Source of the DNA: Herbaspirillum rubrisubalbicans
GTDB lineage: Bacteria > Pseudomonadota > Gammaproteobacteria > Burkholderiales > Burkholderiaceae_D
Direction: 5' to 3'
Assembly (NCBI RefSeq): GCF_003719195.1
Contig: NZ_CP024996.1
Span: 434,001-498,000, forward strand
DNA length: 64,000 nucleotides
A program made the translations under genes and the position numbers. Each line of letters starts with the position of its first letter. Position 1 is the stretch's first letter. The notes beneath the pieces are model-generated. The model was not told where the DNA came from. It saw only the letters and a list, made by a program, of their open reading frames with translations, and did not search any database. Positions 1-8,677 of the stretch are shown in pieces.

Positions 1-68
1 CGTTCTGGCTGCAGGTTGGCCCGGTCAACCCGAAGCTGCCCTCAGCCGATATGAAGGATATGCAATAA
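1..68 (+). CDS. C-terminal end of an unidentified protein (partial)
   Basis: The window opens inside an open frame that ends at a TAA at 66-68. The readable tail is VGPVNPKLPSADMKDMQ. It is too short to assign to a family. The next gene starts 86 bases later behind its own strong ribosome binding site, so the two need not be linked. The frame could also be a chance opening, because only about 21 codons are visible. Confidence 0.3.
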   Translation, partial: FWLQVGPVNPKLPSADMKDMQ

Positions 69-154
69 AACGTAAGCCGGGATTGAAGCCCGTCCGCGCG
101 TCCCCACATGAATTTGCAACGTGTTCTGAATCTGGCCTTACTTTAGGAGGTGAT

Positions 155-802
155 ATGAAATTCTGGAGCGATTCTTTCAAGGACGGCGGCAACATCCCCG
201 GTGAATTCGCCTTCGCGGTGATGGACCCCAAGACCCACGTCGCACTCTCGGCCAATCGCAATCCCCATTTCGCCTGGAGCGAGCTGCCGGCAGGCACCAA
301 GTCGCTGGCGCTGGTGGTGCACGACCCCGACGTTCCCTCGCGTGGCGACGACGTCAACCAGGAAGGCAAGACCGTGCCGCTGGAATTGCCGCGCGTCGAT
401 TTCTATCACTGGACCCTGGTCGATATTCCTGCCAGTGTCAGCCAGATCAAGGCCGGCCAGTTCAGCAATGGCGTGAGCGCACGCGGCAAGCCGGGTCCGG
501 CGGTGCTGGGCGATGTCATGCCGGGCGCGCGCCAGGGCATCAACGACTACACCGGCTGGTTTGCCGGCGACGGCGATATGCGCGGCGACTACTTCGGCTA
601 TGACGGCCCCTGCCCGCCGTGGAACGATGCGCTGGTGCATCGCTACATCTTCACCCTCTATGCACTGGACGTGGAACAGTTGCCGGTGGCCGGCAACCTG
701 GAAGGCTCGGTGGTACTGACCGCGCTGCGCGACCATGTGCTGGAGCAAGCTTCGATCACCGGCCTGTACACCCTCAACCCCAACGCCGTACCGCGTAGCT
801 GA
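155..802 (+). CDS. YbhB/YbcL family (PEBP-like) protein
   Basis: This 215-residue protein belongs to the bacterial phosphatidylethanolamine-binding-protein / Raf-kinase-inhibitor-like family. Family marks are DPDVPSR near residue 75, the YHWTLVDIP strand, and GPCPPW followed by HRYIFTLYAL, which form the anion-binding pocket. The start at 155 is chosen because TAGGAGGTG lies directly upstream; the frame is open further up to 83 but lacks a comparable site. No signal peptide is seen, so it is probably cytoplasmic. The cellular role of the family is poorly known. The phosphatase gene follows 9 bases later, so the two are probably co-transcribed. Confidence 0.85.
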   Translation: MKFWSDSFKDGGNIPGEFAFAVMDPKTHVALSANRNPHFAWSELPAGTKSLALVVHDPDVPSRGDDVNQEGKTVPLELPRVDFYHWTLVDIPASVSQIKAGQFSNGVSARGKPGPAVLGDVMPGARQGINDYTGWFAGDGDMRGDYFGYDGPCPPWNDALVHRYIFTLYALDVEQLPVAGNLEGSVVLTALRDHVLEQASITGLYTLNPNAVPRS

Positions 803-811
803 ACTCCCCGC

Positions 812-1456
812 ATGACCGACATCCTGCTGATCCGCCACGGCGAAACCGACTGGAACGTGGACAAGCGCCTGCAAGGGCATATCGACATCGGCTTGAACCA
901 GGCCGGCCAGCGACAGGTGCTGGCGCTGGGTGAGGCACTGGCGGGGGAGGGCATCGATGCCATCTTCGCCAGCGACCTGCAACGCGCCCGCGACACGGCC
1001 CAGGCCGTGGCCGATGCAGCAGGACTGGAGGTCTTGATCGATGCGGGCTTGCGCGAGCGCTGCTATGGCGCATTCGAAGGCCTGCGCCACATCGAGATCG
1101 AAGCACGTTATCCCGACGCCTATCGCCAATGGAAGGCGCGCGACCCGGACTACCGTTATCCGGCCGGCGAGCGTATTGCCGAGACCATGCGGGAGTTCTA
1201 CGAACGTTCGGTGCAGGCCGTGCAGCGCGTGCTCGCCTCGGGCCGCTATCGCAAGGTTGTCATCGTCACTCATGGCGGCGTGCTGGAATGCGTGCATCAC
1301 TGGGCCAGCCAGACTTCCTTCGCCCAGCCGCGCAGCTTCGACATCTTCAACGCCAGCGTCAACCGCCTGCACTGGGATGGCCAGCGCGCCCATATCTGCT
1401 CGTGGGGCGAGATCGGGCATCTCCAGCGGGAGGCGCTGGATGAGGTGGATCGCTGA
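812..1456 (+). CDS. Histidine phosphatase family protein (phosphoglycerate-mutase-like)
   Basis: This 214-residue cytosolic enzyme of the histidine phosphatase superfamily carries the catalytic motif RHGETDWN at residues 8-15. A second conserved His sits in VIVTHGGVLE near residue 155, and the acid/base Glu region is in RERCYGAFEGL. These mark the GpmB/CobC/PhoE-like branch of small-molecule phosphatases rather than glycolytic GpmA, which has a longer insert. The substrate cannot be read from sequence. It starts 9 bases after the YbhB-like gene and likely shares its transcript. An AT-rich stretch follows and separates it from hipBA. Confidence 0.85.
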   Translation: MTDILLIRHGETDWNVDKRLQGHIDIGLNQAGQRQVLALGEALAGEGIDAIFASDLQRARDTAQAVADAAGLEVLIDAGLRERCYGAFEGLRHIEIEARYPDAYRQWKARDPDYRYPAGERIAETMREFYERSVQAVQRVLASGRYRKVVIVTHGGVLECVHHWASQTSFAQPRSFDIFNASVNRLHWDGQRAHICSWGEIGHLQREALDEVDR

Positions 1457-1595
1457 CATAAGTCCCGCATATACAATTCAGGATTTGGATAATATAAATA
1501 CAAATCTTAAGTTGTAAATTAAAAATACAAAATAAAATGCGTAAGATGCATAAACAAAGTATGATTTGTTTAACGTCTTTCCGCAGCGGGGTTGT
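1457..1595 (+). promoter_or_regulatory. AT-rich promoter/operator region of hipBA
   Basis: This 139-base gap is strikingly AT-rich compared with its GC-rich surroundings. It contains an 18-base imperfect palindrome at 1499-1516 (arms TACAA and TTGTA around a CTTAAG-containing centre). HipB proteins bind palindromic operators and repress their own operon, so this is a plausible HipB site. That function is inferred from family knowledge and position only. Confidence 0.4.
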
Positions 1596-1865
1596 ATGAG
1601 TGAATTTCCAGTCCGCACCGGCCACCAGCTACCTGAGCTGTTGCAGGCCTATCGCAAGCAGTCCGGCATGACCCAAAGCGAGGTCGCGCGCCGCCTGGGC
1701 GTGACCCAGCAGAACCTGTCCTCGCTGGAACGCAATGCCGACAAGGTGAGCGCCGAGCGCCTCATCGAGCTGCTCAATATCCTGGGCGTCGAGCTGGTGT
1801 TGCGCAAGATCGAAGCGGTCCCCTCCGACTCTCTTGCTTCCCCCTTGGATACACCCCAATGGTAA
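1596..1865 (+). CDS. hipB: HipB-type antitoxin, XRE-family repressor
   Basis: This small DNA-binding protein of about 89 residues has an XRE/Cro helix-turn-helix: SGMTQSEVARRLGVTQQNLS followed by LERNADKVSAERLIELLNIL. It should neutralise the HipA kinase and autorepress the operon. The ATG at 1596 is preferred over an in-frame ATG at 1566 because the protein then begins close to the usual HipB N-terminus and has GGGG just upstream. The stop overlaps the hipA start by 7 bases, the tight coupling typical of type II toxin-antitoxin pairs. Confidence 0.85.
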   Translation: MSEFPVRTGHQLPELLQAYRKQSGMTQSEVARRLGVTQQNLSSLERNADKVSAERLIELLNILGVELVLRKIEAVPSDSLASPLDTPQW

Positions 1866-3226
1866 CGGCACGCCGCCGCAAGCCCAAGGAGCTCGGCCTG
1901 TGGATGAATGGCAGTTTCGTGGGGACCTGGGCGCTGACGGCACAAGGCGACAGCCTGCAATATGACGCTCGCTGGGTCGCCTCCGCCAGCGGCCGGCCAT
2001 TGTCGCTTTCCCTGCCTTTCCGACCGGGCAATCCCCCCCATCGCGGCGACCTGGTACGGCATTATTTCGAAAACCTGCTGCCTGACAGCAAAGCCATTCG
2101 CGAGCGGCTGGCACGCCGTTACCAGGCCGCCGATACCGATGCCTTCGCCCTGCTGGCCGAAGCCGGTCGCGATTGCGTGGGGGCCTTGCAGATATTGCCT
2201 CTTGGCACCACACCTGAGCTGTCTTGGAGCATTGATGCCCGCCCCTTGAGTGAGCGGGAAGTGGCCGAACTGCTGCACCAGACCCTGGAACCGACGCCCC
2301 TGGCCCTGATTGAGGGCGAGGAGTTGCGGCTCTCCATTGCCGGCGCCCAGGAAAAAACCGCCTTGCTGCGTCACCTTGACCAATGGTGTTGGCCGCATGG
2401 CGCCACGCCTACCACCCATATCCTGAAACTGCCCATGGGCCTGGTGGGCGGGCTCCAGCTCGATTTGCGCCATTCGGTCGAGAATGAGTGGCTGTGCTCA
2501 CGCATCCTCGCCGCGTATGGGATGCCGGTCGCCGCCTGCGACATCCTCTGTTTCGAAGACCAGAAGGTGTTGGCGGTGGAGCGCTTCGACCGCCGCTGGA
2601 GCCGCGACCCCGCGAGCGGCCAGGCCATGCTGCTGCGCCTGCCGCAAGAAGACATGTGCCAGGCGACCGGCATCTCTCCCTGGTTGAAATATGAGGCCGA
2701 TGGCGGCCCCGGCATGAAGGAGATCATGGCCTTGCTGGGCGGCGCCATCGATCCGGTGGCCGCGCGTCGGCACTTCTTCAAGGCGCAACTGCTGTTCTGG
2801 ATGCTGTGGGCTACTGATGGTCATGCCAAGAATTTCTCGCTGTTCCTCAAGGCGGGGGGGCGCTACGAACCCACGCCCCTGTATGACGTGCTGTCGGTGT
2901 TTCCGCTCATTGGCGAAGGGCCGGGCAAGCTCTCCTCCCATCGCGCCGCCATGGCCATGGCAGTACGTGGCAAGAATGCCCATCGCAAGATGAAGGAAAT
3001 ACTGCCCCGGCACTGGATGGCGTTGGGTATTCATTTCGGTATCGTCGCCGAGAATGGCGACGGCCCCCGTGCCATCCTGCAAGAACTGGCCGAGCAGACG
3101 GACCAGGTCATTGCCAAGGTGCAAGCCGATCTGCCCCCAGGCTTCCCGTCAGAGCTGGCAGCATCCATCCTGGATGGCCTGCGTCGTTCGGCAAGCAGCC
3201 TCCTGTCATTCGTTCAAACCGCATGA
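1859..3226 (+). CDS. hipA: HipA-family serine/threonine kinase toxin
   Basis: This 455-residue protein has the N-terminal couple_HipA domain and the C-terminal HipA kinase fold. Visible motifs are the phosphorylatable loop SIAGAQEKTALL at 159-170, the ATP-contacting Lys190 in HILKLP, VERFDRRW at 240-247, the catalytic loop ATDGHAKNFS with Asp320, and the metal-binding YDV with Asp343. HipA kinases phosphorylate GltX and arrest translation, causing persistence. All key residues are present, so an active kinase is expected. It overlaps hipB by 7 bases. Length and order match classical hipBA. The pair sits between housekeeping genes, suggesting an inserted module. Confidence 0.92.
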   Translation: MVTARRRKPKELGLWMNGSFVGTWALTAQGDSLQYDARWVASASGRPLSLSLPFRPGNPPHRGDLVRHYFENLLPDSKAIRERLARRYQAADTDAFALLAEAGRDCVGALQILPLGTTPELSWSIDARPLSEREVAELLHQTLEPTPLALIEGEELRLSIAGAQEKTALLRHLDQWCWPHGATPTTHILKLPMGLVGGLQLDLRHSVENEWLCSRILAAYGMPVAACDILCFEDQKVLAVERFDRRWSRDPASGQAMLLRLPQEDMCQATGISPWLKYEADGGPGMKEIMALLGGAIDPVAARRHFFKAQLLFWMLWATDGHAKNFSLFLKAGGRYEPTPLYDVLSVFPLIGEGPGKLSSHRAAMAMAVRGKNAHRKMKEILPRHWMALGIHFGIVAENGDGPRAILQELAEQTDQVIAKVQADLPPGFPSELAASILDGLRRSASSLLSFVQTA

Positions 3227-3344
3227 AATTCCTGCCTGGTGATATAGGGTCTTGGTATTTAATTAATAATTGATTCTGCCCAATAAATAATCAGCCCCAA
3301 AGATGTAACCGCGCCCCATTCTTGCTGGGCGGGGGCCGTCAATC

Positions 3345-3359
3345 GCGCTAAAATAGCGC
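3345..3359. promoter_or_regulatory. Perfect palindrome upstream of dusB
   Basis: GCGCTA-AAA-TAGCGC is a perfect 6-base-arm inverted repeat 31 bases before the dusB start. The TAAAAT inside it could serve as a -10 box. It may be part of the promoter or an operator of the dusB-fis operon. There is no T-run, so it is not a terminator. Function is inferred from position only. Confidence 0.35.
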
Positions 3360-3389
3360 CCTTCCCCGAACCTCCCCCTGATCCACGTC

Positions 3390-4418
3390 GTGAACATTGG
3401 GCCCTATTCCCTGCGCAACAACGTGTTCGTCGCCCCCATGGCGGGTGTGACCGACCGTCCGTTCCGCCAGTTGTGCAAGCAACTGGGGGCAGGGTATGCC
3501 GTGTCCGAAATGGCGGCCTCCGATCCGCGGCTGTGGCACAGCGAGAAGACTTCGCGCCGCATCAACCATGATGGCGAGATGGAACCCAAGGCGGTGCAGA
3601 TCGCCGGTGCCGATCCGGCTATGCTGGCCGATTGCGCGAAGTACAACGTCGAGCGCGGCGCGCAGATCATCGACATCAACATGGGCTGCCCGGTCAAGAA
3701 GGTCTGCAATAGCTGGTGCGGTTCGGCCCTGTTGCAGGACGAGGAACTGGTGGCGCGCATCCTCGATGCGGTGGTGTCGGCGGTGGACGTGCCGGTGACG
3801 CTGAAATTCCGTACCGGCTGGAACCGCGCCAACAAAAACGCTCTCAAGATCGCCGCCCGCGCCGAGGCCGCCGGCATCGCCATGCTGACCCTGCATGGCC
3901 GCACTCGCGCCGACGGCTATAGCGGTGAAGCGGAATACGAGACCATCGCCGCGGTCAAGGCGGCAGTGAAGATTCCGGTGGTGGCCAACGGCGACATCAC
4001 CACCCCCGAGAAGGCGCGTGAAGTCTTGCGCATCACCGGGGCCGATGCCGTCATGGTCGGCCGTGCCGCCCAGGGGCGGCCCTGGATCTTTCGCGAGATC
4101 GATCACTTCCTGCGCACCGGCGACTTTCTGCCGGCGCCGCTGGTGAGCGAAGTGGAGCACCTGATGGCCGAGCACCTGCAGGCCCACTACGCGTTCTATG
4201 GCGAGTACCTGGGCGTGCGCACGGCGCGCAAGCATATCGGTTGGTATGTGCGCGACCTGCCGGGCGGCGAGCAGTTCCGTCGCAGCATGAACCGCATCGA
4301 AGACTGCGGCCAGCAGTTGCAGGCAGTGCGGCAATTCTTCGCCGACCAGGCCGCCCATGGCGAACGCCTGCAATACGAACTGGCCCAGGAGATGCAAGAG
4401 GTCCCGCTGGCCGCGTAG
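3390..4418 (+). CDS. dusB: tRNA-dihydrouridine synthase B
   Basis: This 342-residue FMN-dependent enzyme reduces specific uridines in the D-loop of tRNA. The TIM-barrel start shows VAPMAGVTDRPFR at residues 14-26. The catalytic Cys100 is in DINMGCPVKK, and phosphate-binding glycines occur in VANGDI and VMVGRAAQGRPWIF. The start codon is GTG at 3390; it puts the N-terminus (MNIGPYSLRN) where DusB proteins normally begin. The next gene is fis, reproducing the dusB-fis arrangement known from enterobacteria and other proteobacteria, where the two are co-transcribed. The spacer to fis is 167 bases. Confidence 0.95.
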   Translation: MNIGPYSLRNNVFVAPMAGVTDRPFRQLCKQLGAGYAVSEMAASDPRLWHSEKTSRRINHDGEMEPKAVQIAGADPAMLADCAKYNVERGAQIIDINMGCPVKKVCNSWCGSALLQDEELVARILDAVVSAVDVPVTLKFRTGWNRANKNALKIAARAEAAGIAMLTLHGRTRADGYSGEAEYETIAAVKAAVKIPVVANGDITTPEKAREVLRITGADAVMVGRAAQGRPWIFREIDHFLRTGDFLPAPLVSEVEHLMAEHLQAHYAFYGEYLGVRTARKHIGWYVRDLPGGEQFRRSMNRIEDCGQQLQAVRQFFADQAAHGERLQYELAQEMQEVPLAA

Positions 4419-4585
4419 TGAGTGGGCCATGCACCGGCCCCATCGTCGGCACGGCAGGACAGGGTAGCGGATGCGCTGGCGCGCAATTGATCAACAAGAC
4501 GGCATCACCACGCAACATCGCGCAAGGGGAAAATGGCGCATCGGGCCGTGTGTGGCGAGCCGACAAGAACAGAAGCAGCAGAGCA

Positions 4586-4819
4586 ATGAGCAAAGAAAGT
4601 ATTGAGGATGTCGTCAAGAAGAGCCTGGAAAAATATTTCCGGGATCTGGGTGAGCAGCTTCCGACCAATGTCTATGACATGGTCTTGTCCACCGTCGAAA
4701 AACCGGTCTTCGAGACCGTGATGGCGCGCGCCGAGGGCAACCAGTCCCAGGCCGCCGAAATCCTCGGCATCAATCGCAACACGCTGCGCAAGAAGCTGCA
4801 GCAGCACGGCCTGCTGTAG
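4586..4819 (+). CDS. fis: Fis-family nucleoid/transcription factor
   Basis: This 77-residue protein matches the short beta-proteobacterial Fis form. The C-terminal helix-turn-helix is clear: ARAEGNQSQAAEILGINRN followed by TLRKKLQQHGLL. The N-terminal part (MSKESIEDVVKKSLEKYF) corresponds to the dimerisation helices. The ATG at 4586 is selected because the frame upstream encodes no recognisable Fis sequence. Fis shapes the nucleoid and activates rRNA and growth-phase genes. It lies downstream of dusB, its usual operon partner, and is followed by purH 81 bases later. Confidence 0.9.
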   Translation: MSKESIEDVVKKSLEKYFRDLGEQLPTNVYDMVLSTVEKPVFETVMARAEGNQSQAAEILGINRNTLRKKLQQHGLL

Positions 4820-4900
4820 CCCACGGCCACTCCGGTGGTGGCGTCGCAGCTTTCTTCCACGGTTTCCCAGATTTCCTTTTCCTTACCAGTCTTGCCTACC

Positions 4901-6472
4901 ATGATCAAACAAGCACTCATTTCCGTATCCGACAAGGCAGGCGTGCTCGACTTCGCGCGCGCGCTGTCCGCCATGGGCGTCAACATCCTGTCCACTGGCG
5001 GCACCGCCAAGCTGCTGGCCGACAACGGCGTGCCGGTCACCGAAGTGGCCGACTACACCGGCTTCCCGGAAATGCTGGATGGCCGCGTGAAGACGCTGCA
5101 TCCCAAGGTGCATGGCGGCATCCTGGCGCGTCGCGATTTCCCCGAGCACGTCGCCGCCCTGGAACAGCACGGCATCCCCACCATCGACATGGTGGTGGTC
5201 AACCTCTACCCGTTCCAGCAGACCGTGGCCAAGGACGAATGCTCGCTGGAAGACGCGATCGAGAACATCGACATCGGCGGCCCGGCCATGCTGCGTTCCT
5301 CGGCTAAGAACCACAAGGACGTGATCGTCATCTGCGATCCGACCGACTACGAAGGCGTGCTGGCCGACCTGAAGTCCGGCGGCGACCTGCCTTATGAAAA
5401 GCGTTTCGCGCTGGCCAAGAAGGTCTTCGCCCACACCGCGCAGTACGATGGCGCCATCACCAATTACTTCACCTCGCTGGGTGAAGACAAGCAACACAGC
5501 ACCCGCAGCGCCTACCCTGAGACCCTGAATCTTCACTTCGAGAAGGTCCAGGACATGCGCTACGGCGAAAACCCGCACCAGAGCGCCGCCTTCTACCGCG
5601 ACATCAAGAAGGTCGATGGCGCCCTGGCCAACTACACCCAGCTGCAAGGCAAGGAACTGTCCTTCAACAACATCGCCGATGCCGATGCCGCCTGGGAGTG
5701 CGTCAAGAGTTTCGACCCCGCGCTTGAGGCCGCCTGCGTCATCATCAAGCACGCCAATCCCTGCGGCGTGGCCATCGGCGCCAACCCGCTGGAAGCCTAC
5801 AGCAAGGCCTTGCAGACCGACCCGACCTCAGCCTTCGGCGGCATCATCGCCTTCAACCGCGAAGTGGACGCAGCCGCTGCTGAAGCCGTGGCCAAGCAAT
5901 TCCTGGAAGTGCTGATCGCCCCGTCCTTCAGTGCAGAAGCCAAGCAGATCTTTGCGGCCAAGCAGAATGTGCGCCTGCTGGAAATCCCGTTGGGCAAGGG
6001 CCTCAATGGCTATGACTTCAAGCGCGTCGGTGGCGGCCTGCTGGTGCAGTCGCCGGATGCCAAGAACGTGCTGCTGGCCGACGTGAAGGTGGTCAGCAAG
6101 AAGCAGCCGACTCAACAGCAATTGCAGGACCTGATGTTCGCCTGGCGTGTGGCCAAGTTCGTCAAGTCCAATGCCATCGTCTTCTGCGGCAATGGCATGA
6201 CTCTGGGCGTGGGCGCCGGCCAGATGAGCCGTATCGATTCGGCCCGCATCGCTTCCATCAAGGCCCAGAACGCCGGCCTGACCCTGGCCGGTTCGGCCGT
6301 GGCCTCGGACGCCTTCTTCCCGTTCCGTGATGGCCTGGATGTGGTGGTCGATGCCGGTGCGACCTGCGTCATCCATCCGGGTGGTTCGATGCGCGACCAG
6401 GAAGTCGTCGATGCTGCCAATGAGCGCGATGTCGTCATGCTGCTGACGGGTACCCGTCACTTCCGTCACTGA
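4901..6472 (+). CDS. purH: Bifunctional AICAR formyltransferase / IMP cyclohydrolase
   Basis: This 523-residue enzyme catalyses the last two steps of de novo IMP synthesis. The N-terminal methylglyoxal-synthase-like cyclohydrolase domain begins [14 protein letters not shown] and includes STGGTAKLL and [13 protein letters not shown]. The C-terminal AICAR transformylase domain has [11 protein letters not shown] near residue 283, the catalytic Lys-His, and HPGGSMRD near the end. The start at 4901 matches the usual N-terminus; an upstream in-frame ATG at 4835 would add an unconserved stretch. A terminator hairpin follows the stop. Length is normal for the family. Confidence 0.97.
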   Translation: MIKQALISVSDKAGVLDFARALSAMGVNILSTGGTAKLLADNGVPVTEVADYTGFPEMLDGRVKTLHPKVHGGILARRDFPEHVAALEQHGIPTIDMVVVNLYPFQQTVAKDECSLEDAIENIDIGGPAMLRSSAKNHKDVIVICDPTDYEGVLADLKSGGDLPYEKRFALAKKVFAHTAQYDGAITNYFTSLGEDKQHSTRSAYPETLNLHFEKVQDMRYGENPHQSAAFYRDIKKVDGALANYTQLQGKELSFNNIADADAAWECVKSFDPALEAACVIIKHANPCGVAIGANPLEAYSKALQTDPTSAFGGIIAFNREVDAAAAEAVAKQFLEVLIAPSFSAEAKQIFAAKQNVRLLEIPLGKGLNGYDFKRVGGGLLVQSPDAKNVLLADVKVVSKKQPTQQQLQDLMFAWRVAKFVKSNAIVFCGNGMTLGVGAGQMSRIDSARIASIKAQNAGLTLAGSAVASDAFFPFRDGLDVVVDAGATCVIHPGGSMRDQEVVDAANERDVVMLLTGTRHFRH

Positions 6473-6493
6473 TCGACAGCGTTTGCTGCAACG

Positions 6494-6524
6494 AAAACGC
6501 CGGGCTTCATGTCGGGCGTTTTTC
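6494..6524 (+). terminator. Rho-independent terminator after purH
   Basis: AACGCC at 6496-6501 pairs with GGCGTT at 6515-6520, with a GC-rich interior and a following T-run (6519-6523). It lies 20-50 bases past the purH stop and separates it from the reverse-strand genes beyond. Confidence 0.7.
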
Positions 6525-6609
6525 GTGGTGGGCACCCTTGCAGCAGCAAGTCTGCGCATGGACCTGCCGGTGGTCCTTATCCCGATTGGCCGCCATCCGG
6601 CGATGTGTC

Positions 6610-6975
6610 CTACTCTGGATCTGTTCCAAGTGCTTCGAGCCGAGCACAATTCCATTTCCCATCCAATGCCGCCTGGTAGAGCATCCCCAAGGTCAGCGGC
6701 GTCCGCTCATACTTGGCCCGTTTCTTCTTGGACAAAACCATGTGGATCACCTCGATGAGGTTGAATCCCTCGCCGAGGAAATATCGGTCGAAACGATAGT
6801 CCCCAGGGTCGATGGAAAACGCCGCGAAGTAGCGATCGATGAAGTCAACGGCTTCATCGCCGGTGAGGTGCATGTCTCCGGTCAGCGTGGTGGTCCTCGC
6901 CAAGCGCATTTTGTCGCTGGTGCCATGTCGCTGTCGGACCCAGGCTTCAAAGGTGTCCCATGTCAGATTGTTCAT
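6610..6975 (-). CDS. DUF1493 family protein
   Basis: This 121-residue acidic protein resembles the DUF1493 family of small proteins known in enterobacteria. The family-like core is TGDEAVDFIDRYFAAF, then DRYFLGEG, then PLTLGMLYQAALDGKW near the C-terminus. No signal peptide or membrane segment is visible. Its start overlaps the stop of the upstream STM2901-like gene by 4 bases (ATGA), so the two are translationally coupled. Function is unknown. The pair is less GC-rich than flanking housekeeping genes and interrupts the purH region, suggesting acquisition. Family assignment is from memory of the pattern. Confidence 0.7.
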   Translation of the reverse strand: MNNLTWDTFEAWVRQRHGTSDKMRLARTTTLTGDMHLTGDEAVDFIDRYFAAFSIDPGDYRFDRYFLGEGFNLIEVIHMVLSKKKRAKYERTPLTLGMLYQAALDGKWNCARLEALGTDPE

Positions 6976-7406
6976 GACAGAACTCTATCGTCAGGTTTGA
7001 CGCGGCGGTTGTAGTTCGCCACAGCTCGAACGCTGATCGATGCAACGTTGTAAGCCATGAAGACCCATCCAACAACCGGGACAGCTCGTCCCACAAAAGC
7101 ACCGATGTTTCTGGTCATGAGGATTTGGAGGCGCTTGATACTTTCTCGTGTCACCGTTGGCAAGATGCGTTTCTTCAGATCGTAGTTCAGGTATCTTCGA
7201 GACAATATGGATGCAACTGACGTACCCTTCGTCGCTCCCCTGGGCTTAGCGCGTGTGGGGATAATGTTTTCACCAGCGAGAATGGCAGCTGCCGCGCCAA
7301 TATCGTCTACACCAAGTTCTTTGCAGGTCTCGTCGACAAAAATGTAGAACAGTAATTCATTTGGGGAGAGGTTTTCATGAATTCCATAGCGATACTTGTT
7401 CGTCAT
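6972..7406 (-). CDS. STM2901 family protein
   Basis: This 144-residue protein resembles the STM2901 family first seen in Salmonella. The N-terminus has NLSPNELLFYIFVDETCKEL and LGVDDIGAAAAILAGE. The middle has GATKGTSVASILSRRYLNYD, and the C-terminal third has FVGRAVPVVGWVFMAYNVAS, a likely membrane-associated hydrophobic segment. It is the first gene of a two-gene unit with the DUF1493-like gene, overlapping it by 4 bases. An AGGAAA ribosome binding site precedes the ATG. The biochemical role is unknown; the strict pairing and coupling suggest an effector/partner or toxin/antitoxin-like relation, which is only an inference. Confidence 0.7.
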   Translation of the reverse strand: MTNKYRYGIHENLSPNELLFYIFVDETCKELGVDDIGAAAAILAGENIIPTRAKPRGATKGTSVASILSRRYLNYDLKKRILPTVTRESIKRLQILMTRNIGAFVGRAVPVVGWVFMAYNVASISVRAVANYNRRVKPDDRVLS

Positions 7407-7559
7407 TATTTTTCCTATCTCGGATGAGTCAAGAAACAGTGGGGCTGTAAGAAGCCGTTCAGACAGCTCTGAATTGCCGAGGTTCGGAAAGAAGAACTAC
7501 ACTTTGGTGCTGTATTGTGGTGATGCCATGGAGGAAATCGTTAGGACGTCAAGCCGGCT

Positions 7560-8582
7560 TCAGTTGTCCTCGGTGATGAATCCTTCATGCAGCGCAATGC
7601 GCGTCATGGCGGCTTCAAAACGCTGGCGTGATTCTGAGGTCATTTGCCGCAGGTACTGATGCAATTGCGCATCGGCCAGATTGCGATTGGCGCACTGGGC
7701 GCTGTAGCGTTCGAACTGCGACAACTGCATCAGCAGCTCGGCCACGTGGCGCGGGCATTCGCAAGCCACCGTGGTGGACTGGTTGGCGAAGGCGATGAGC
7801 TCGTGGTCGCTCCAGCGGCGCTTGGCCGCTGCACTCGGCGGCAGGGTGTCGAGCTCGCGTGCGGGTGAGGACAAGGCCGCCAGTCCGCGCAGCCATTGCA
7901 GGATCACCACATCCGGTTGCGGCGCGCGCAACAGGCTGATGCCCACCGCGGCCAGCGTCTCGCACACGGCCTCGCTGGCAAATCCGTACAACACCGCCAT
8001 CGGCAGGCCGCTCAAGGCCGGTGCCGAACTCTCCAGCGCGCCCAGCCAGCCGGCGTGCAATTGCGGTTCGTGCAGCAGCAACGCATCGACTTCTTCTCGT
8101 TTCAAGGCCATGGCGGCCTGCTCGATGCTGTCGAACGGGCCGAGCAATTGCAGGGGACGCCCCAGGCGCTGCACCAGCCCCGGCTTGTCCAGGCGCTGCG
8201 CCAGGCTGGCGCCGATCACGGCCAGCCGCCACTGGCCTGGCGCCGCCTGCGGGGCGGCGGGGCGCGCCGCGTGCAGTTCGGCATGGGTGGCCGCGACCTG
8301 GTGCAACTGCTCCATGTCCAGCCCGGCCAGGCTACCGATGGCATGACCCAGTTCGGTCAACTGGCGGATCAGCGCCAGGCGTCGTACGTCGGCTTCCGAG
8401 TACAGGCGCTGGCCGCTGGGCGAGAGCTGGCCCTGGGTGAGCGCATAGCGGCGCTCCCACACGCGCAGCGTGGCGACCGGCATTCGCAACATGCGTGCGA
8501 CCGCGCCCGTGCGGCGCAAGGCTGGGCTGGCGGGTTTGTCCAGCGGGGAGGGGGTGGAAGACGTGGGCTCGGATGGGCGCAT
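7560..8582 (-). CDS. MerR-family regulator with LitR/CarH-like layout
   Basis: This 340-residue regulator has a MerR DNA-binding domain after a Pro/Ser-rich leader: RRTGAVARMLRMPVATLRVW and RLYSEADVRRLALIRQLTELG (residues about 24-85). The C-terminal 220 residues have an alternating strand/helix pattern (RLAVIGASLAQRLDK, VDALLLHEPQ, LPMAVLYGFAS) like a cobalamin-binding fold. I do not see the canonical base-off B12-ligand motif. It is divergent from the DUF2256-photolyase operon, the typical place for light-responsive LitR/CarH-type repressors. GGAG lies upstream of the ATG at 8582. A candidate -10 (TATACT on this strand) lies at 8613-8618. Confidence 0.75.
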   Translation of the reverse strand: MRPSEPTSSTPSPLDKPASPALRRTGAVARMLRMPVATLRVWERRYALTQGQLSPSGQRLYSEADVRRLALIRQLTELGHAIGSLAGLDMEQLHQVAATHAELHAARPAAPQAAPGQWRLAVIGASLAQRLDKPGLVQRLGRPLQLLGPFDSIEQAAMALKREEVDALLLHEPQLHAGWLGALESSAPALSGLPMAVLYGFASEAVCETLAAVGISLLRAPQPDVVILQWLRGLAALSSPARELDTLPPSAAAKRRWSDHELIAFANQSTTVACECPRHVAELLMQLSQFERYSAQCANRNLADAQLHQYLRQMTSESRQRFEAAMTRIALHEGFITEDN

Positions 8583-8677
8583 GGAGGCTCCGTTGAATCA
8601 GGTTTGACGCAGAGTATAGGTGATAAATCGGCGTCATGAATCAAGTATGGCAGATTTGTTCGCTACAATTCGATGTC

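Noticed and set aside
143..1459. 438-codon minus-strand frame over the first two genes
   Set aside because: Antisense shadow; the plus strand carries the RHGETDWN phosphatase and the YbhB-like protein with good ribosome sites.
7396..7659. 87-codon plus-strand frame between the STM2901-like and MerR genes
   Set aside because: It overlaps both minus-strand genes, lacks any known pattern and has no clear ribosome binding site.
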